Of a stretch of DNA of 64,000 bases, positions 47,350 to 55,722 are shown one piece after another (position 1 is the first letter of the stretch; each line of letters begins with the position of its first letter). The stretch is from NCBI GenBank assembly GCA_017938695.1, contig JAGBBA010000025.1, positions 48,843-112,842 on the forward strand, given 5' to 3'. A program made the translations under genes and the position numbers. The stretch comes from Clostridia bacterium (lineage in GTDB: Bacteria > Bacillota > Clostridia > Christensenellales > Aristaeellaceae). Under the pieces are notes generated by a model, which ran no database searches, had not been told where the DNA came from, and saw only the letters and a list, made by a program, of their open reading frames with translations.

Positions 47350-47387
47350 CCGACGGTATTGAATGCATTATACCGTCGGTTATTTTT
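47350..47387 (+). terminator. Terminator after fic
   Basis: CCGACGGTAT / ATACCGTCGG, a perfect 10-bp stem with a 10-base loop followed by TTATTTTT. The sequence between the fic stop (47235) and this site holds nothing evident. Confidence 0.85.
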
Positions 47388-47471
47388 CATAGGAATTGTC
47401 ACTTTCTCGTTAGTATTCACTTAATTTTTTGTTTTTGGAGCAAAAACCTATTTACTGACCATAACACTATT

Positions 47472-47525
47472 TCGTAAGCGCTTCCGTTAATTTACGTTGA
47501 CGAAGGCACTTGATCAAGACATAAT
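47472..47525 (+). promoter_or_regulatory. LacI-type operator and promoter of the maltodextrin operon
   Basis: The palindrome AAGCGCTT (47476-47483) within CGTAAGCGCTTCCG resembles MalR/cre operators. The promoter TTGACG-N17-CATAAT (47497-47525) follows. Together they fit control by the LacI protein encoded at the operon end, or by CcpA. Confidence 0.65.
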
Positions 47526-47575
47526 ATAGCCAGAAGTCACAGCATACACAAGCTGTGAAAAAGGAGGAAAAGAAT

Positions 47576-48748
47576 ATGAAAAAGCTTCTTTCCATCGTTT
47601 TGGCGTTGGTCATGTGCTGTGCGGCTTGCACGGCGATGGCCGAAAACATCACCCTGAAGGTCTGGGAAGGCCAGGATGATCAGGAACTGCTGAAGGAACT
47701 GTGTGAGGCATATGCAGCCCTGCATCCCGAAAACACCTATACTTTCCAGTATGGTGTTGTTGGTACCGCTGATGCGAGCACCCGCTATCTTGAAGATCCG
47801 GCTGCTGCTGCGGATGTGTTCGTTTATCCTGATGATCAGCTGATTCGTCTGGTACAGGCTGACGCGCTTTACGAGGTAACTCGTAACCACGATGCGATCG
47901 TTGCTGCCAACAGCGTTGGTTCTGTGAATGCTGCAACGTACAAGGATACGCTTTATGGCTATCCTATGACCTCTGATAATGGCTACTTCCTGTTCTACGA
48001 TAAGTCCGTTCTGACTGAAGAAGATGTCAAGACTCTGGATGGCATTCTGGCTGCTGCCGAGAAGGCTGGCAAGCAGTTCAACTTCGATATCGCTAACGGC
48101 TGGTATCTGGCTTCCTTCTTCATCGGCAATGGCTGCACCATCACGCTGGATGACAATGGCAACCAGGTATGTGACTTCAACAACGAAAAGGGTCTGGAAG
48201 CTGCCAAAGCAGTGGCTGCGCTGTGTGCGCACCCCGCTTTCCTGCCTGGCGACCAGAACATTCTGACTGGTACGATCGGCGAAAGCGTTTGTGCCGGCGT
48301 GTGTGGCACCTGGGTGGCTGATGCCATCAAGGAACGCCTGGGTGATAACTATGCTGCTGTTAAGCTGCCTACCTTCACAGTTAACGGTGAGCAGGTTCAG
48401 ATGGGTTCCTTCGGCGGTTGCAAGATTCTGGGCGTGAATACTCAGAGTGCCTACCCCGTTGAAGCCATGAATCTGGCTGAATTCCTGACCAGCGAAGCGA
48501 GTCAGCTGCGTCGTTTCGAAGTTCGTGGTTATGGTCCGTCCAACATCAACGCCGCGAACAACGAAGCTATCGCTTCCGATCCTGCGCTCGCCGCTCTTGC
48601 AGCACAGAGCAACTATGCTATTACTCAGTTGATTATTGGTGATTTCTGGACGCCTGCAACTGCGTTTGGTAATGCTCTGATCGCTGAGCCTAATGCAGAT
48701 CTTCAGCCTCTGCTTGATCAGTGGGTGGCTCAGACTGTCGGTCAATAA
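47576..48748 (+). CDS. Maltodextrin-type solute-binding protein (MalE-like)
   Basis: 390 aa. The signal peptide MKKLLSIVLALVMCCAAC... has a cluster of cysteines near the cleavage site; lipidation at the last one is possible though the lipobox is not ideal. The mature part is MalE-like in length and motifs: ITLKVWEGQDDQELLKELCEAY, DVFVYPDDQLIRLVQADALYEV, TYKDTLYGYPMTSDNGYFLFYDKSVL. AAGGAGG precedes ATG 47576. It is the first gene of a five-gene sugar operon carried as island cargo, followed by an intercistronic hairpin. Confidence 0.93.
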   Translation: MKKLLSIVLALVMCCAACTAMAENITLKVWEGQDDQELLKELCEAYAALHPENTYTFQYGVVGTADASTRYLEDPAAAADVFVYPDDQLIRLVQADALYEVTRNHDAIVAANSVGSVNAATYKDTLYGYPMTSDNGYFLFYDKSVLTEEDVKTLDGILAAAEKAGKQFNFDIANGWYLASFFIGNGCTITLDDNGNQVCDFNNEKGLEAAKAVAALCAHPAFLPGDQNILTGTIGESVCAGVCGTWVADAIKERLGDNYAAVKLPTFTVNGEQVQMGSFGGCKILGVNTQSAYPVEAMNLAEFLTSEASQLRRFEVRGYGPSNINAANNEAIASDPALAALAAQSNYAITQLIIGDFWTPATAFGNALIAEPNADLQPLLDQWVAQTVGQ

Positions 48749-48761
48749 TTCGTCTACTCCA

Positions 48762-48792
48762 GGAAAGGCTGCCAGAACATGGCAGCCTTTCC
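48762..48792 (+). terminator. Intercistronic hairpin after the MalE-like gene
   Basis: The 13-bp perfect stem GGAAAGGCTGCCA / TGGCAGCCTTTCC has a 5-base loop and no long T tail. It likely stabilises the binding-protein mRNA or attenuates read-through into the permeases. Confidence 0.75.
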
Positions 48793-48814
48793 CGGCTTTC
48801 CGGAGGTACATGTT

Positions 48815-50155
48815 ATGAAACAGCTGCTGATTGGGATGCGGCAAGGAGACATCTGGGTAAAGGGCTCCTGCCTGGTTATGGGGCTTGGGTGCATCAAGCG
48901 AAAGCAAATAATCAAGGGCTTCCTCTATCTGGCTGCAGAAGCTCTGTTTTTCCTCTTTTTCTTTGGCTTTGGTTGGAAATACCTGCAGCACTTTCTGACG
49001 CTGGGCGAGAATGCACAGAAACGCATCTGGAATGAGAGCCTGCAAATCTATCAGCGAGTTCCTGGAGATAACAGTATGCTGATTTTGCTTTTTAGCGTAC
49101 TGACAGTTGCGGTGACTGTATTGTTTGTTTACCTGTGGCTGCTAAATCTGAAAAGTGCTGTTTATGTGTACCGCTTGGAAAAAGAAGAGAAACATATTCC
49201 TTCTTTTAGCGAGGATCTGCGCAGCTTGTTGGATGAAAGATTTCACGTTACACTTCTCAGCGTTCCAATGACTACGCTCTTGCTATTCACGGTGCTTCCG
49301 ATCATCTTCATGATCTTAATTGCCTTTACGAATTTCGATGCCAATCACCAGCCTCCGGGAAATCTGTTCACATGGACTGGTTTGCAGAATGTAACAGATA
49401 TTTTCCTCGGCAATGCAACAAAGACACATACGTTTACCGGCATTCTTGCATGGACAATGGTATGGGCTGTCTTTGCCACGTTCACCAACTACATTTTCGG
49501 TATGCTGCTTGCAATCATCATCAATCACAAGCTGGTACGCCTGAAGAAAATGTGGCGTACATGGTTCATGATCCCGATTGCTATACCGCAGTTTGTCAGC
49601 TTACTGCTGGTTTCCCGCGCGCTGGAGCCAACAGGTGCAATCAACGTAGCACTGATGGAGCTTGGCTGGATTGAAACACCACTTCCTTTCCTGACGGATG
49701 TCACGCTATCGCGCATTGTAGTCATTGTTGTCAACATGTGGATCGGTATTCCCTATACCATGATGACATTCTCGGGTGTTCTGATGAATGTACCTGAGGA
49801 ACTCTATGAAAGCGCAGCAATTGATGGTGCTGGCCCTGTACGTAAATTCGTCAATATCACGTTACCATATATGATTTTTGTCACAGCACCTGCCACCATT
49901 ACCACGTTTGTGGGCAACATCAATAATTTCAATGTCATTTACTTGCTCACAGCTGGCGGCCCTGCCAGTCTTGATTATTACCAGGCTGGTAAAACAGACC
50001 TGCTGGTCACCTGGCTGTACAAGCTGACAGTTGATCAACATGACTACGCTTTGGCGTCTACCATTGGTATTTTCATTTTCATGATTGTTTCTGTGTGTTC
50101 CCTGACCGTATACAACCGTACTGGTGCTGTAAAGAAGGAGGATATGTTCCAATGA
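48815..50155 (+). CDS. Maltodextrin ABC permease (MalF-like)
   Basis: 446 aa, longer than the other permeases here. Extra N-terminal membrane helices (about 30-50 and 90-115) are followed by a cytoplasmic/linker region, and the MalF core begins near residue 150. The EAA loop is ELYESAAIDGAGPVRKF followed by ITLPYMIF. CGGAGG precedes ATG 48815. It overlaps the MalG-like gene by 4 bp (ATGA). The N-terminal GMRQGDIWVKGSCLVMGLG segment is typical of clostridial MalF proteins. Confidence 0.94.
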   Translation: MKQLLIGMRQGDIWVKGSCLVMGLGCIKRKQIIKGFLYLAAEALFFLFFFGFGWKYLQHFLTLGENAQKRIWNESLQIYQRVPGDNSMLILLFSVLTVAVTVLFVYLWLLNLKSAVYVYRLEKEEKHIPSFSEDLRSLLDERFHVTLLSVPMTTLLLFTVLPIIFMILIAFTNFDANHQPPGNLFTWTGLQNVTDIFLGNATKTHTFTGILAWTMVWAVFATFTNYIFGMLLAIIINHKLVRLKKMWRTWFMIPIAIPQFVSLLLVSRALEPTGAINVALMELGWIETPLPFLTDVTLSRIVVIVVNMWIGIPYTMMTFSGVLMNVPEELYESAAIDGAGPVRKFVNITLPYMIFVTAPATITTFVGNINNFNVIYLLTAGGPASLDYYQAGKTDLLVTWLYKLTVDQHDYALASTIGIFIFMIVSVCSLTVYNRTGAVKKEDMFQ

Positions 50156-51006
50156 AAAAACATGTGAACAAGCGCAATTTGCGCACCTCCATCGGATTGC
50201 ATACACTGTTGACAGTTCTTTCGGTCTTGTGGATGTTGCCGGTTTTCTGGCTTCTGCTTTCTTCCTTCCGCAAGGAACCAGGCGCATATACCCCCTATCT
50301 TTGGCCGAAGGGATTTACCTTTGATAATTACACTCGTCTGTTTACTGATACACGTTTGTTCAATTTCCCTCGCTGGTTCATGAATACATTGTTTGTAGCA
50401 ATATGCTGCTGCGTGCTGACAACCATACTGACGCTGATGGTTGCATATGTGTATTCTCGTCTGCGTTTCAAGAGCCGTAAAGCCATCATGAACATATCTC
50501 TCATTTTAGGTATGTTCCCTGGCTTTATGAGTATGATTGCAATTTATCATTTCATGAAAGCTATTGGGCTGGATCAGACCTTGCTGGCGCTGATTCTGGT
50601 CTATTCCGGTGGTGCTGCTTTGAACTATTACATTGCCAAAGGCTTCTTCGATACGATTCCTAAAGCACTGGATGAGGCTGCAACGCTTGATGGAGCATCA
50701 AAAAACACCATCTTCTGGAGGATCATTCTTCCAAACTCCAAGCCCATCGTTGTGAACACAGCAATCAATGCCTTCATTGCTCCCTGGGTCGATTTCATCT
50801 TTGTTTCTGTTATCATGAAGGATAACTACAATAACTACACTGTTGCCAAAGGTCTGTACACGATGGTGGATAAGGCAAATATCTACCATTACTACACTGT
50901 GTTCTGTGCCGGTTCTGTTATTGTGGCCATTCCCATTGTCCTTCTGTTCATCAGACTGCAAAAATACTATGTTGCCGGCGTTACCGGCGGCGCGACGAAA
51001 GGATAA
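50152..51006 (+). CDS. Maltodextrin ABC permease (MalG-like)
   Basis: 284 aa, MalG type, with the EAA loop ALDEAATLDGASKNTIFWR followed by IILPNSKP and the C-terminal YVAGVTGGATKG, characteristic of maltodextrin permeases. AAGGAGG precedes the ATG, which overlaps the MalF stop. The amylase gene follows after 5 bp. Confidence 0.95.
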   Translation: MKKHVNKRNLRTSIGLHTLLTVLSVLWMLPVFWLLLSSFRKEPGAYTPYLWPKGFTFDNYTRLFTDTRLFNFPRWFMNTLFVAICCCVLTTILTLMVAYVYSRLRFKSRKAIMNISLILGMFPGFMSMIAIYHFMKAIGLDQTLLALILVYSGGAALNYYIAKGFFDTIPKALDEAATLDGASKNTIFWRIILPNSKPIVVNTAINAFIAPWVDFIFVSVIMKDNYNNYTVAKGLYTMVDKANIYHYYTVFCAGSVIVAIPIVLLFIRLQKYYVAGVTGGATKG

Positions 51007-51011
51007 TCACT

Positions 51012-52739
51012 ATGCAATACGCTGCCATTGTTCATCGGCCCATGAGCGAATTCGCATTCCCTTTGGACAGGACACATTTCGTTTTTCGCCTCCGGACAGC
51101 TAAAAATGATCTGAAAGAAGTGACCTTTTATTACGCTGACCGGGCAGACATGGCCCCGGAATTAACGTTCTTTTCAATGCCAATGCCATTGATTCGCTCT
51201 GATATGCTTTATGATTGGTATGAAGTCAAATTGGAGACGCAATGGCAGCGTGTTGCCTATTACTTTCTGCTCGATGATGGCAATTCTCAATGTTGCTTTG
51301 CTGGAGAATGCTTTGAAAAAGCAGAAGCCATTATTGAACGTAGTGAGTATTTTCAGTATCCTTTCAACCATAAAGCAGATCTTGCTCAAATACCAGACTG
51401 GGCAAAAGAAGCCGTTGTCTATAACATTTTCCCTGACAGTTTCGCAGATGGAAAGCGCAACATTTCTTGCAATGGAAAAAGCAAAACTTATGGGAATTAT
51501 CCTTCTGTATCAAACTATGGCGGCACGATCAATGGAATTAGAGAAAACCTCGATTACATCAAAAACATGGGGTTCAATTGTTTATACCTTAATCCGATTT
51601 TCACAGCCGGTGCCTATCATAAGTATGATACACTTGATTACAAGCATATTGATCCTTGTTTCGGCACAGATGCTGATTTCAAAGCAATGGTGCATGAGGC
51701 ACATCGTTTAGGAATTCGTGTGATTGTGGATGGCGTCTTCAATCATTTGAGCTGGCACCATTTTTCTTTCCAGGATGTTCTCAAAAATGGTGAATCATCG
51801 CCATACTATGACTGGTTCTATGATCTTCCTGTTCCGTTGGTATTGCCACATGACAATGAAGTACCGCAATACACTTGTTTCGCATATGTAGCCAATATGC
51901 CTAAGACTAATACTGCTTGTCCCGCCCTACAGGCATATTTCTGTGAAGTAGGCCAATACTGGCTGCGGGAGTTTGATGTAGATGGCTGGCGGCTGGATGT
52001 GGCGAACGAAGTTGATGATAGTTTCTTGCGAACATTCCGAAAAGCGGTAAAAGAAATCAAGCCTGACGCCATGATTATCGGTGAAGTCTGGGAAAACTCG
52101 GAGCATTACATGACTGGTGACATGGTAGATGGGGCTATGAACTACGATTTCCGTCGTTTTGCCACACAGTATTTTGCTGAAAATATCCTGACAGCGGCCG
52201 AATTTGATCTCAGACTTAGCAGCTTGCTGATGCGATATAAGAAGCAAATGCTGCCCGGGCAACTGAACTTGCTGGATGGACATGATACACCTCGCTTCTT
52301 GTCTCTTTGCCAGGGTGATATGATTAAGATGGAACTGGCCATCCTTTTCCAGATGACCTTTGTTGGTATGCCATGTGTCTTCTATGGAAATGAAAAGGAA
52401 ATGATGGGTATAAAGGAAGCCGAATACCGTATGCCCATGCCCTGGGAGACCGTTTCGCCGCTGACTGACATCTATCAGCAAATGATTGGTCTGCGCAAAG
52501 CGAATATGCCTTTGACACATGGTGATTTTAAAACGATAAAGGCAGAAGGTATGCTACTTCACTACGCTCGTACTTGGAAGAACGAACGCATTGATATCGC
52601 CATGAACCCTGGTCAAACCTCTATCAAATATGATATCAGCGGGGAATGTCTATTGAAAAAAAGAGCTTCCTGTGGTTTACTGATGCCAGGTGGATATGTG
52701 ATTACAAGGAGCGTTATCAATGGCAACCACGATTTATGA
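51012..52739 (+). CDS. Cyclomaltodextrinase/neopullulanase-type GH13 enzyme
   Basis: 575 aa, cytosolic (no signal peptide). An N-terminal beta domain (about 1-120) precedes the barrel, as in GH13_20 maltogenic amylases and cyclomaltodextrinases. The catalytic triad is visible: nucleophile Asp329 in GWRLDVANE, acid Glu358 in GEVWE and Asp425 in LDGHDTPRF. The first conserved region is VDGVFNHLS. The N-terminal size and residue positions closely match characterised maltogenic amylases. It cleaves imported maltodextrins or cyclodextrins. The 3' end overlaps the LacI gene by 20 bp. Confidence 0.95.
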   Translation: MQYAAIVHRPMSEFAFPLDRTHFVFRLRTAKNDLKEVTFYYADRADMAPELTFFSMPMPLIRSDMLYDWYEVKLETQWQRVAYYFLLDDGNSQCCFAGECFEKAEAIIERSEYFQYPFNHKADLAQIPDWAKEAVVYNIFPDSFADGKRNISCNGKSKTYGNYPSVSNYGGTINGIRENLDYIKNMGFNCLYLNPIFTAGAYHKYDTLDYKHIDPCFGTDADFKAMVHEAHRLGIRVIVDGVFNHLSWHHFSFQDVLKNGESSPYYDWFYDLPVPLVLPHDNEVPQYTCFAYVANMPKTNTACPALQAYFCEVGQYWLREFDVDGWRLDVANEVDDSFLRTFRKAVKEIKPDAMIIGEVWENSEHYMTGDMVDGAMNYDFRRFATQYFAENILTAAEFDLRLSSLLMRYKKQMLPGQLNLLDGHDTPRFLSLCQGDMIKMELAILFQMTFVGMPCVFYGNEKEMMGIKEAEYRMPMPWETVSPLTDIYQQMIGLRKANMPLTHGDFKTIKAEGMLLHYARTWKNERIDIAMNPGQTSIKYDISGECLLKKRASCGLLMPGGYVITRSVINGNHDL

Positions 52740-53718
52740 TTTGGCTGAAGCAGCAGGTGTATCTATTGCGACGGTATCGCGCGCACTGAATAATCACTAT
52801 GCCGTTTCAGAAGCAACCAAGAAACGCATACTGGCGTTAGCAGAGGAGATGGATTTCCATCCAAGTGCCAGAGCGCGTAGCTTTGCAAAAAGAAGATCCG
52901 GAATTGTTCTGTTCGTAACCGATCTGTACAGGAATATTGCCTTTGAGAACCCGCACATGTTTGAAATCATCACGGGGATATCCCAATATTTGGATTCCAA
53001 GAACTACTCTCTGTTGATTAAGCATATTTCTGCGAAAGACGCACCGTCAGGCATAAAAGATCTCATGAACAAGGAACAGGCAGATGCTGTGATTATTCAT
53101 GCAGCAATCCTCAGCCGCACTTTGGCAGGGGTGATCAGTCACATGGCGCTGCCACACCTGATTATCGGAAAGCCTGATTTCCCAACATCCATATGTTGGA
53201 TTGATGTCGATCACGAGCAAGCAGGACAAAAGGCAGCAACATATCTACTGGATAAGGGATATCGTCGGATGGTTTTCCTGATGGGAAACGAAGAGACTGA
53301 CAAAATTTCTTTAGCTCGTAGAAACGGTATGCTGAGCATGTTTGAGGAAGAAGAACTGTCATTCACCACATTGTATGGGGATAGCAGTTATGAGTCTGGG
53401 ATTGATTTGGCGGAAAAAGCGATATCGCAGAATCCGCTACCCGATATCATCCTGTGTACAAACAACTACATTGCAATGGCATGTTTACAGGTGGCCCGAC
53501 ACAAAGGTCTGGATATCCCTGATACAGTCGCAATCATGACGTTTGACAATTACCCCTTTTCCATGCTTGTTCAGCCTCAGTTAACTGCCGTTGAGGCAGA
53601 CATGTATGACATGGGACAGGAAGCGGCTCGTTTCATTCTCCGCAAAGTCAAAGTGCCGGAGCTGCAAACACAAAGCTACTGCACGATTCCGCGAATTGTC
53701 GAGCGAGAATCAACATGA
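52720..53718 (+). CDS. LacI-family transcriptional regulator
   Basis: 332 aa. The helix-turn-helix at residues 4-24 (TIYDLAEAAGVSIATVSRALNN) is followed by the hinge and a periplasmic-binding-protein-like effector domain (PHLIIGKPDFPTSICWIDVDHEQAGQKAATYLLDKGYRR). It is likely a repressor that senses a maltodextrin and binds the AAGCGCTT palindrome ahead of the operon. It starts inside the amylase gene, so it is co-expressed. Confidence 0.95.
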   Translation: MATTIYDLAEAAGVSIATVSRALNNHYAVSEATKKRILALAEEMDFHPSARARSFAKRRSGIVLFVTDLYRNIAFENPHMFEIITGISQYLDSKNYSLLIKHISAKDAPSGIKDLMNKEQADAVIIHAAILSRTLAGVISHMALPHLIIGKPDFPTSICWIDVDHEQAGQKAATYLLDKGYRRMVFLMGNEETDKISLARRNGMLSMFEEEELSFTTLYGDSSYESGIDLAEKAISQNPLPDIILCTNNYIAMACLQVARHKGLDIPDTVAIMTFDNYPFSMLVQPQLTAVEADMYDMGQEAARFILRKVKVPELQTQSYCTIPRIVEREST

Positions 53719-53800
53719 ATGGGATACACATTCATATTGTTTGCAGGAGCGGAGCTTTGAGCTGGGTCATCCAATAGGGGCGTGTAGCATCCCTGTTGGC

Positions 53801-53840
53801 ACACAACTTTGCTTGCAAAGTGTAGTGTGTTATACTTTGG
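53801..53840 (+). other. oriT of MobV/pMV158 type
   Basis: TAGTGTG/TTATACTTT (53823-53838) is the nick-region sequence known for MobM/MobV relaxases, with the nick expected between 53829 and 53830. It is preceded by the required inverted repeat (ACTTTGC 53806-53812 / GCAAAGT 53815-53821, extended by ACAC/GTGT). The cognate relaxase is encoded at 57782. The remainder of the 306-bp gap (53719-54024) has no gene. Confidence 0.85.
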
Positions 53841-53954
53841 ACGGCGCTGACGCTGAAAAGTGCTTGTGCCGGAGGCTCTTGCAGTTGGCGGTGGCAGCAG
53901 AACAGCGATGAGTTTTGTGAGGTAAAGGACTGCCCTTGCCGCTGTTCGGAAACA

Positions 53955-53986
53955 GAAAAAAGAAGCCGTATGCGGCTTCTCTTTTT
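53955..53986. terminator. Bidirectional terminator between oriT and sigma-like gene
   Basis: AGAAGCCG / CGGCTTCT stem with TATG loop, an A run on the left and a T run on the right. It lies between the sugar operon and the convergent sigma-like gene. Confidence 0.85.
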
Positions 53987-54024
53987 GCCGTCCAGAGTAT
54001 ATCGTACCGCCGCGGCGGACGCCC

Positions 54025-54669
54025 TCATTCCTGCCGCAGCAGTTCCCGGCGGGTGTTATCAAGGGCGTTCTTTTCGATGCTCTTTGCCCAGCTACGACTT
54101 AAATGGAAGTGCCTTGCGGTATCGGCAATAGTGCGTTCCTGGTTCTCTTCATCAAAGCCGAAACGGTATTGCAGGTAGGTGGATTCCCGGTTGTTCAGCT
54201 TGTTCAGGGCAGCATGAACCGCTTCGTTTCGTTCCTTGATCAGATAGATCTGCTCCGGGGAAAGGTGGTATCGGCTCACCAGATAGAGGCATTCACCTTT
54301 TCGATATACAGTACCTTCCTGCAGCAGCAACCGCATGTGGGTGCCCTGTTCTTTCAGAGCGTCATACTGCTGGTGCATGTAATCCATCATGGAACGTCGG
54401 ATGGCCATGGTGGCATAGGTCAAGAACTTGCTGCCTGCATCCGGTTTATAATGCGTACAGCTTCGCAGTAATCCGAAGGCGCCTTCCTGTACCAGATCAT
54501 CAGTGGTGATGGGCAGAGTGTCAGCCACCTTTTCGTACTTATCCCATAACTGTTGGGCACACTTGTTCAGGTATCCCCAGTTTTGTTGCAGCAGCAGATT
54601 CGGCGCGTCGGTATTGCCGTCTTGTACCATCCTGCAAAGCTCTTCATTGGTCAGGGGCAAGTTGTTCAT
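54025..54669 (-). CDS. Sigma-70-like RNA polymerase sigma factor
   Basis: 214 aa. The region 2-like segment (about 45-100; DDLVQEGAFGLLRSCTHYKPDAGSKFLTYATMAIRRSMMDYM) is the canonical core-binding/-10 recognition signature. The region 4-like helix-turn-helix (about 155-210; LNNRESTYLQYRFGF, TIADTARHFHLSRSWAKSIEKNAL) would read a -35. It overlaps the XRE gene by 26 bp. Such sigma-like factors occur on mobile elements of gut Clostridia, where they probably switch on transfer or excision genes. Confidence 0.9.
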   Translation of the reverse strand: MNNLPLTNEELCRMVQDGNTDAPNLLLQQNWGYLNKCAQQLWDKYEKVADTLPITTDDLVQEGAFGLLRSCTHYKPDAGSKFLTYATMAIRRSMMDYMHQQYDALKEQGTHMRLLLQEGTVYRKGECLYLVSRYHLSPEQIYLIKERNEAVHAALNKLNNRESTYLQYRFGFDEENQERTIADTARHFHLSRSWAKSIEKNALDNTRRELLRQE

Positions 54670-55447
54670 CAGGTTTCACCACACTTTGTACCAGCGCACG
54701 GAAGGCATCCTGCACTGCGGACGGGTTGGCATCCAGTTGCGTGGCCGCCACATGGGAAATTGCCTCAGCCACATCATCAACCGATACCGATTTTCTGGGT
54801 GCATTTTGCCCTTTGTTGAGTTCGTCATAGGTTTGCTTCATGATCTGCAGAACAGTTTTATCAGACGGTTTGGGCAGCGCACCCACCTGTTTCTTGATCT
54901 CCCGCACCGCCTGCATGAAGGAATCCTCAATATCATGCAGGTCATGCTGATACACCGGCGTCTGAAGGGCAGACAGCTCCCTTTGTGCCTCCGGGAAACC
55001 GGATAATTTTGCACCGGCAAAGGCCAACATCTGGTTGACAACATGTACCCCCTGGGCAATTTCGTTGTTCAGCATGTTCATCATCTGCCATGTAGCGCGG
55101 GCGAAATGCTCGTTTTCCAATAAACAGCTGACGACAACGGGATTGGCTTTTTGTGTGTACAGATTCCGCGCCGCCTGGGTTGTCAGACCGAGTTCTGCGA
55201 TATCATAATTCATCCGGTCCGGGACGTCGCTTTCCCCCAGAAGGAAATCGGTGGACACGTTAAGGGCTTGGGCGATGCGATTGAGATTATCATCGCTCAG
55301 CTTTTCGGTTTTACCGCTGATGAAACGGCTGATCAGGCTTTTCGTACAGCCGGATCGGGCGGCAAGCTCGGCCTGGGTGATCTTTCTGGACTTGAGCAGA
55401 TCCTGCAGACGGTCGCGGATTTTTCCGGGAAGATATACTTGCTCCAT
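54644..55447 (-). CDS. XRE-family regulator of the mobile element
   Basis: 267 aa. An N-terminal helix-turn-helix (about 10-68; KITQAELAARSGCTKSLISRFISGK) is followed by a long helical C-terminal region of unknown function (about 75-267). It is first in a two-gene operon with the sigma-like factor, divergent from the primase gene. It probably represses element genes through the inverted repeats in 55558-55622. Confidence 0.9.
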   Translation of the reverse strand: MEQVYLPGKIRDRLQDLLKSRKITQAELAARSGCTKSLISRFISGKTEKLSDDNLNRIAQALNVSTDFLLGESDVPDRMNYDIAELGLTTQAARNLYTQKANPVVVSCLLENEHFARATWQMMNMLNNEIAQGVHVVNQMLAFAGAKLSGFPEAQRELSALQTPVYQHDLHDIEDSFMQAVREIKKQVGALPKPSDKTVLQIMKQTYDELNKGQNAPRKSVSVDDVAEAISHVAATQLDANPSAVQDAFRALVQSVVKPDEQLAPDQ

Positions 55448-55557
55448 ATTGAGGCCCCTTTATACGTTGGTAGATATTGTTATGATCCATTATAACTATC
55501 TAAAGTTGCAAAAACCTTTCACTTCAAAATTATAAACGCAAATATTCTTTTTGTATA

Positions 55558-55622
55558 GGCGAACAGAGAACATTCGTGCTCGTTTTTTATTGCATTTCTG
55601 CAATTTCAGCGATATGTTCGCC
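55558..55622. promoter_or_regulatory. Inverted-repeat operator region between XRE and primase genes
   Basis: Outer arms GGCGAACA (55558-55565) and TGTTCGCC (55615-55622) enclose a second perfect repeat ATTGCA-TTTC-TGCAAT. A -10-like TATAAT (55674-55679) faces the primase gene. The 275-bp gap shows no convincing gene. Confidence 0.5.
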
Positions 55623-55722
55623 CTGAATGATTGCAGTAGTGCCGGATTTCTACGGTCATGGCCATTTTCTCCGTATAATCTAACGACAAGAGATTGTCAG
55701 AAAAATGAAAGGAGGAAATGTC

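Noticed and set aside
53809-53986. Small RNA gene: TTGCTT-N16-TATACT promoter followed by a terminator about 150 bp later
   Set aside because: The promoter-like bases coincide with the MobV nick sequence and its inverted repeat, which explains them better. The terminator serves the flanking genes.
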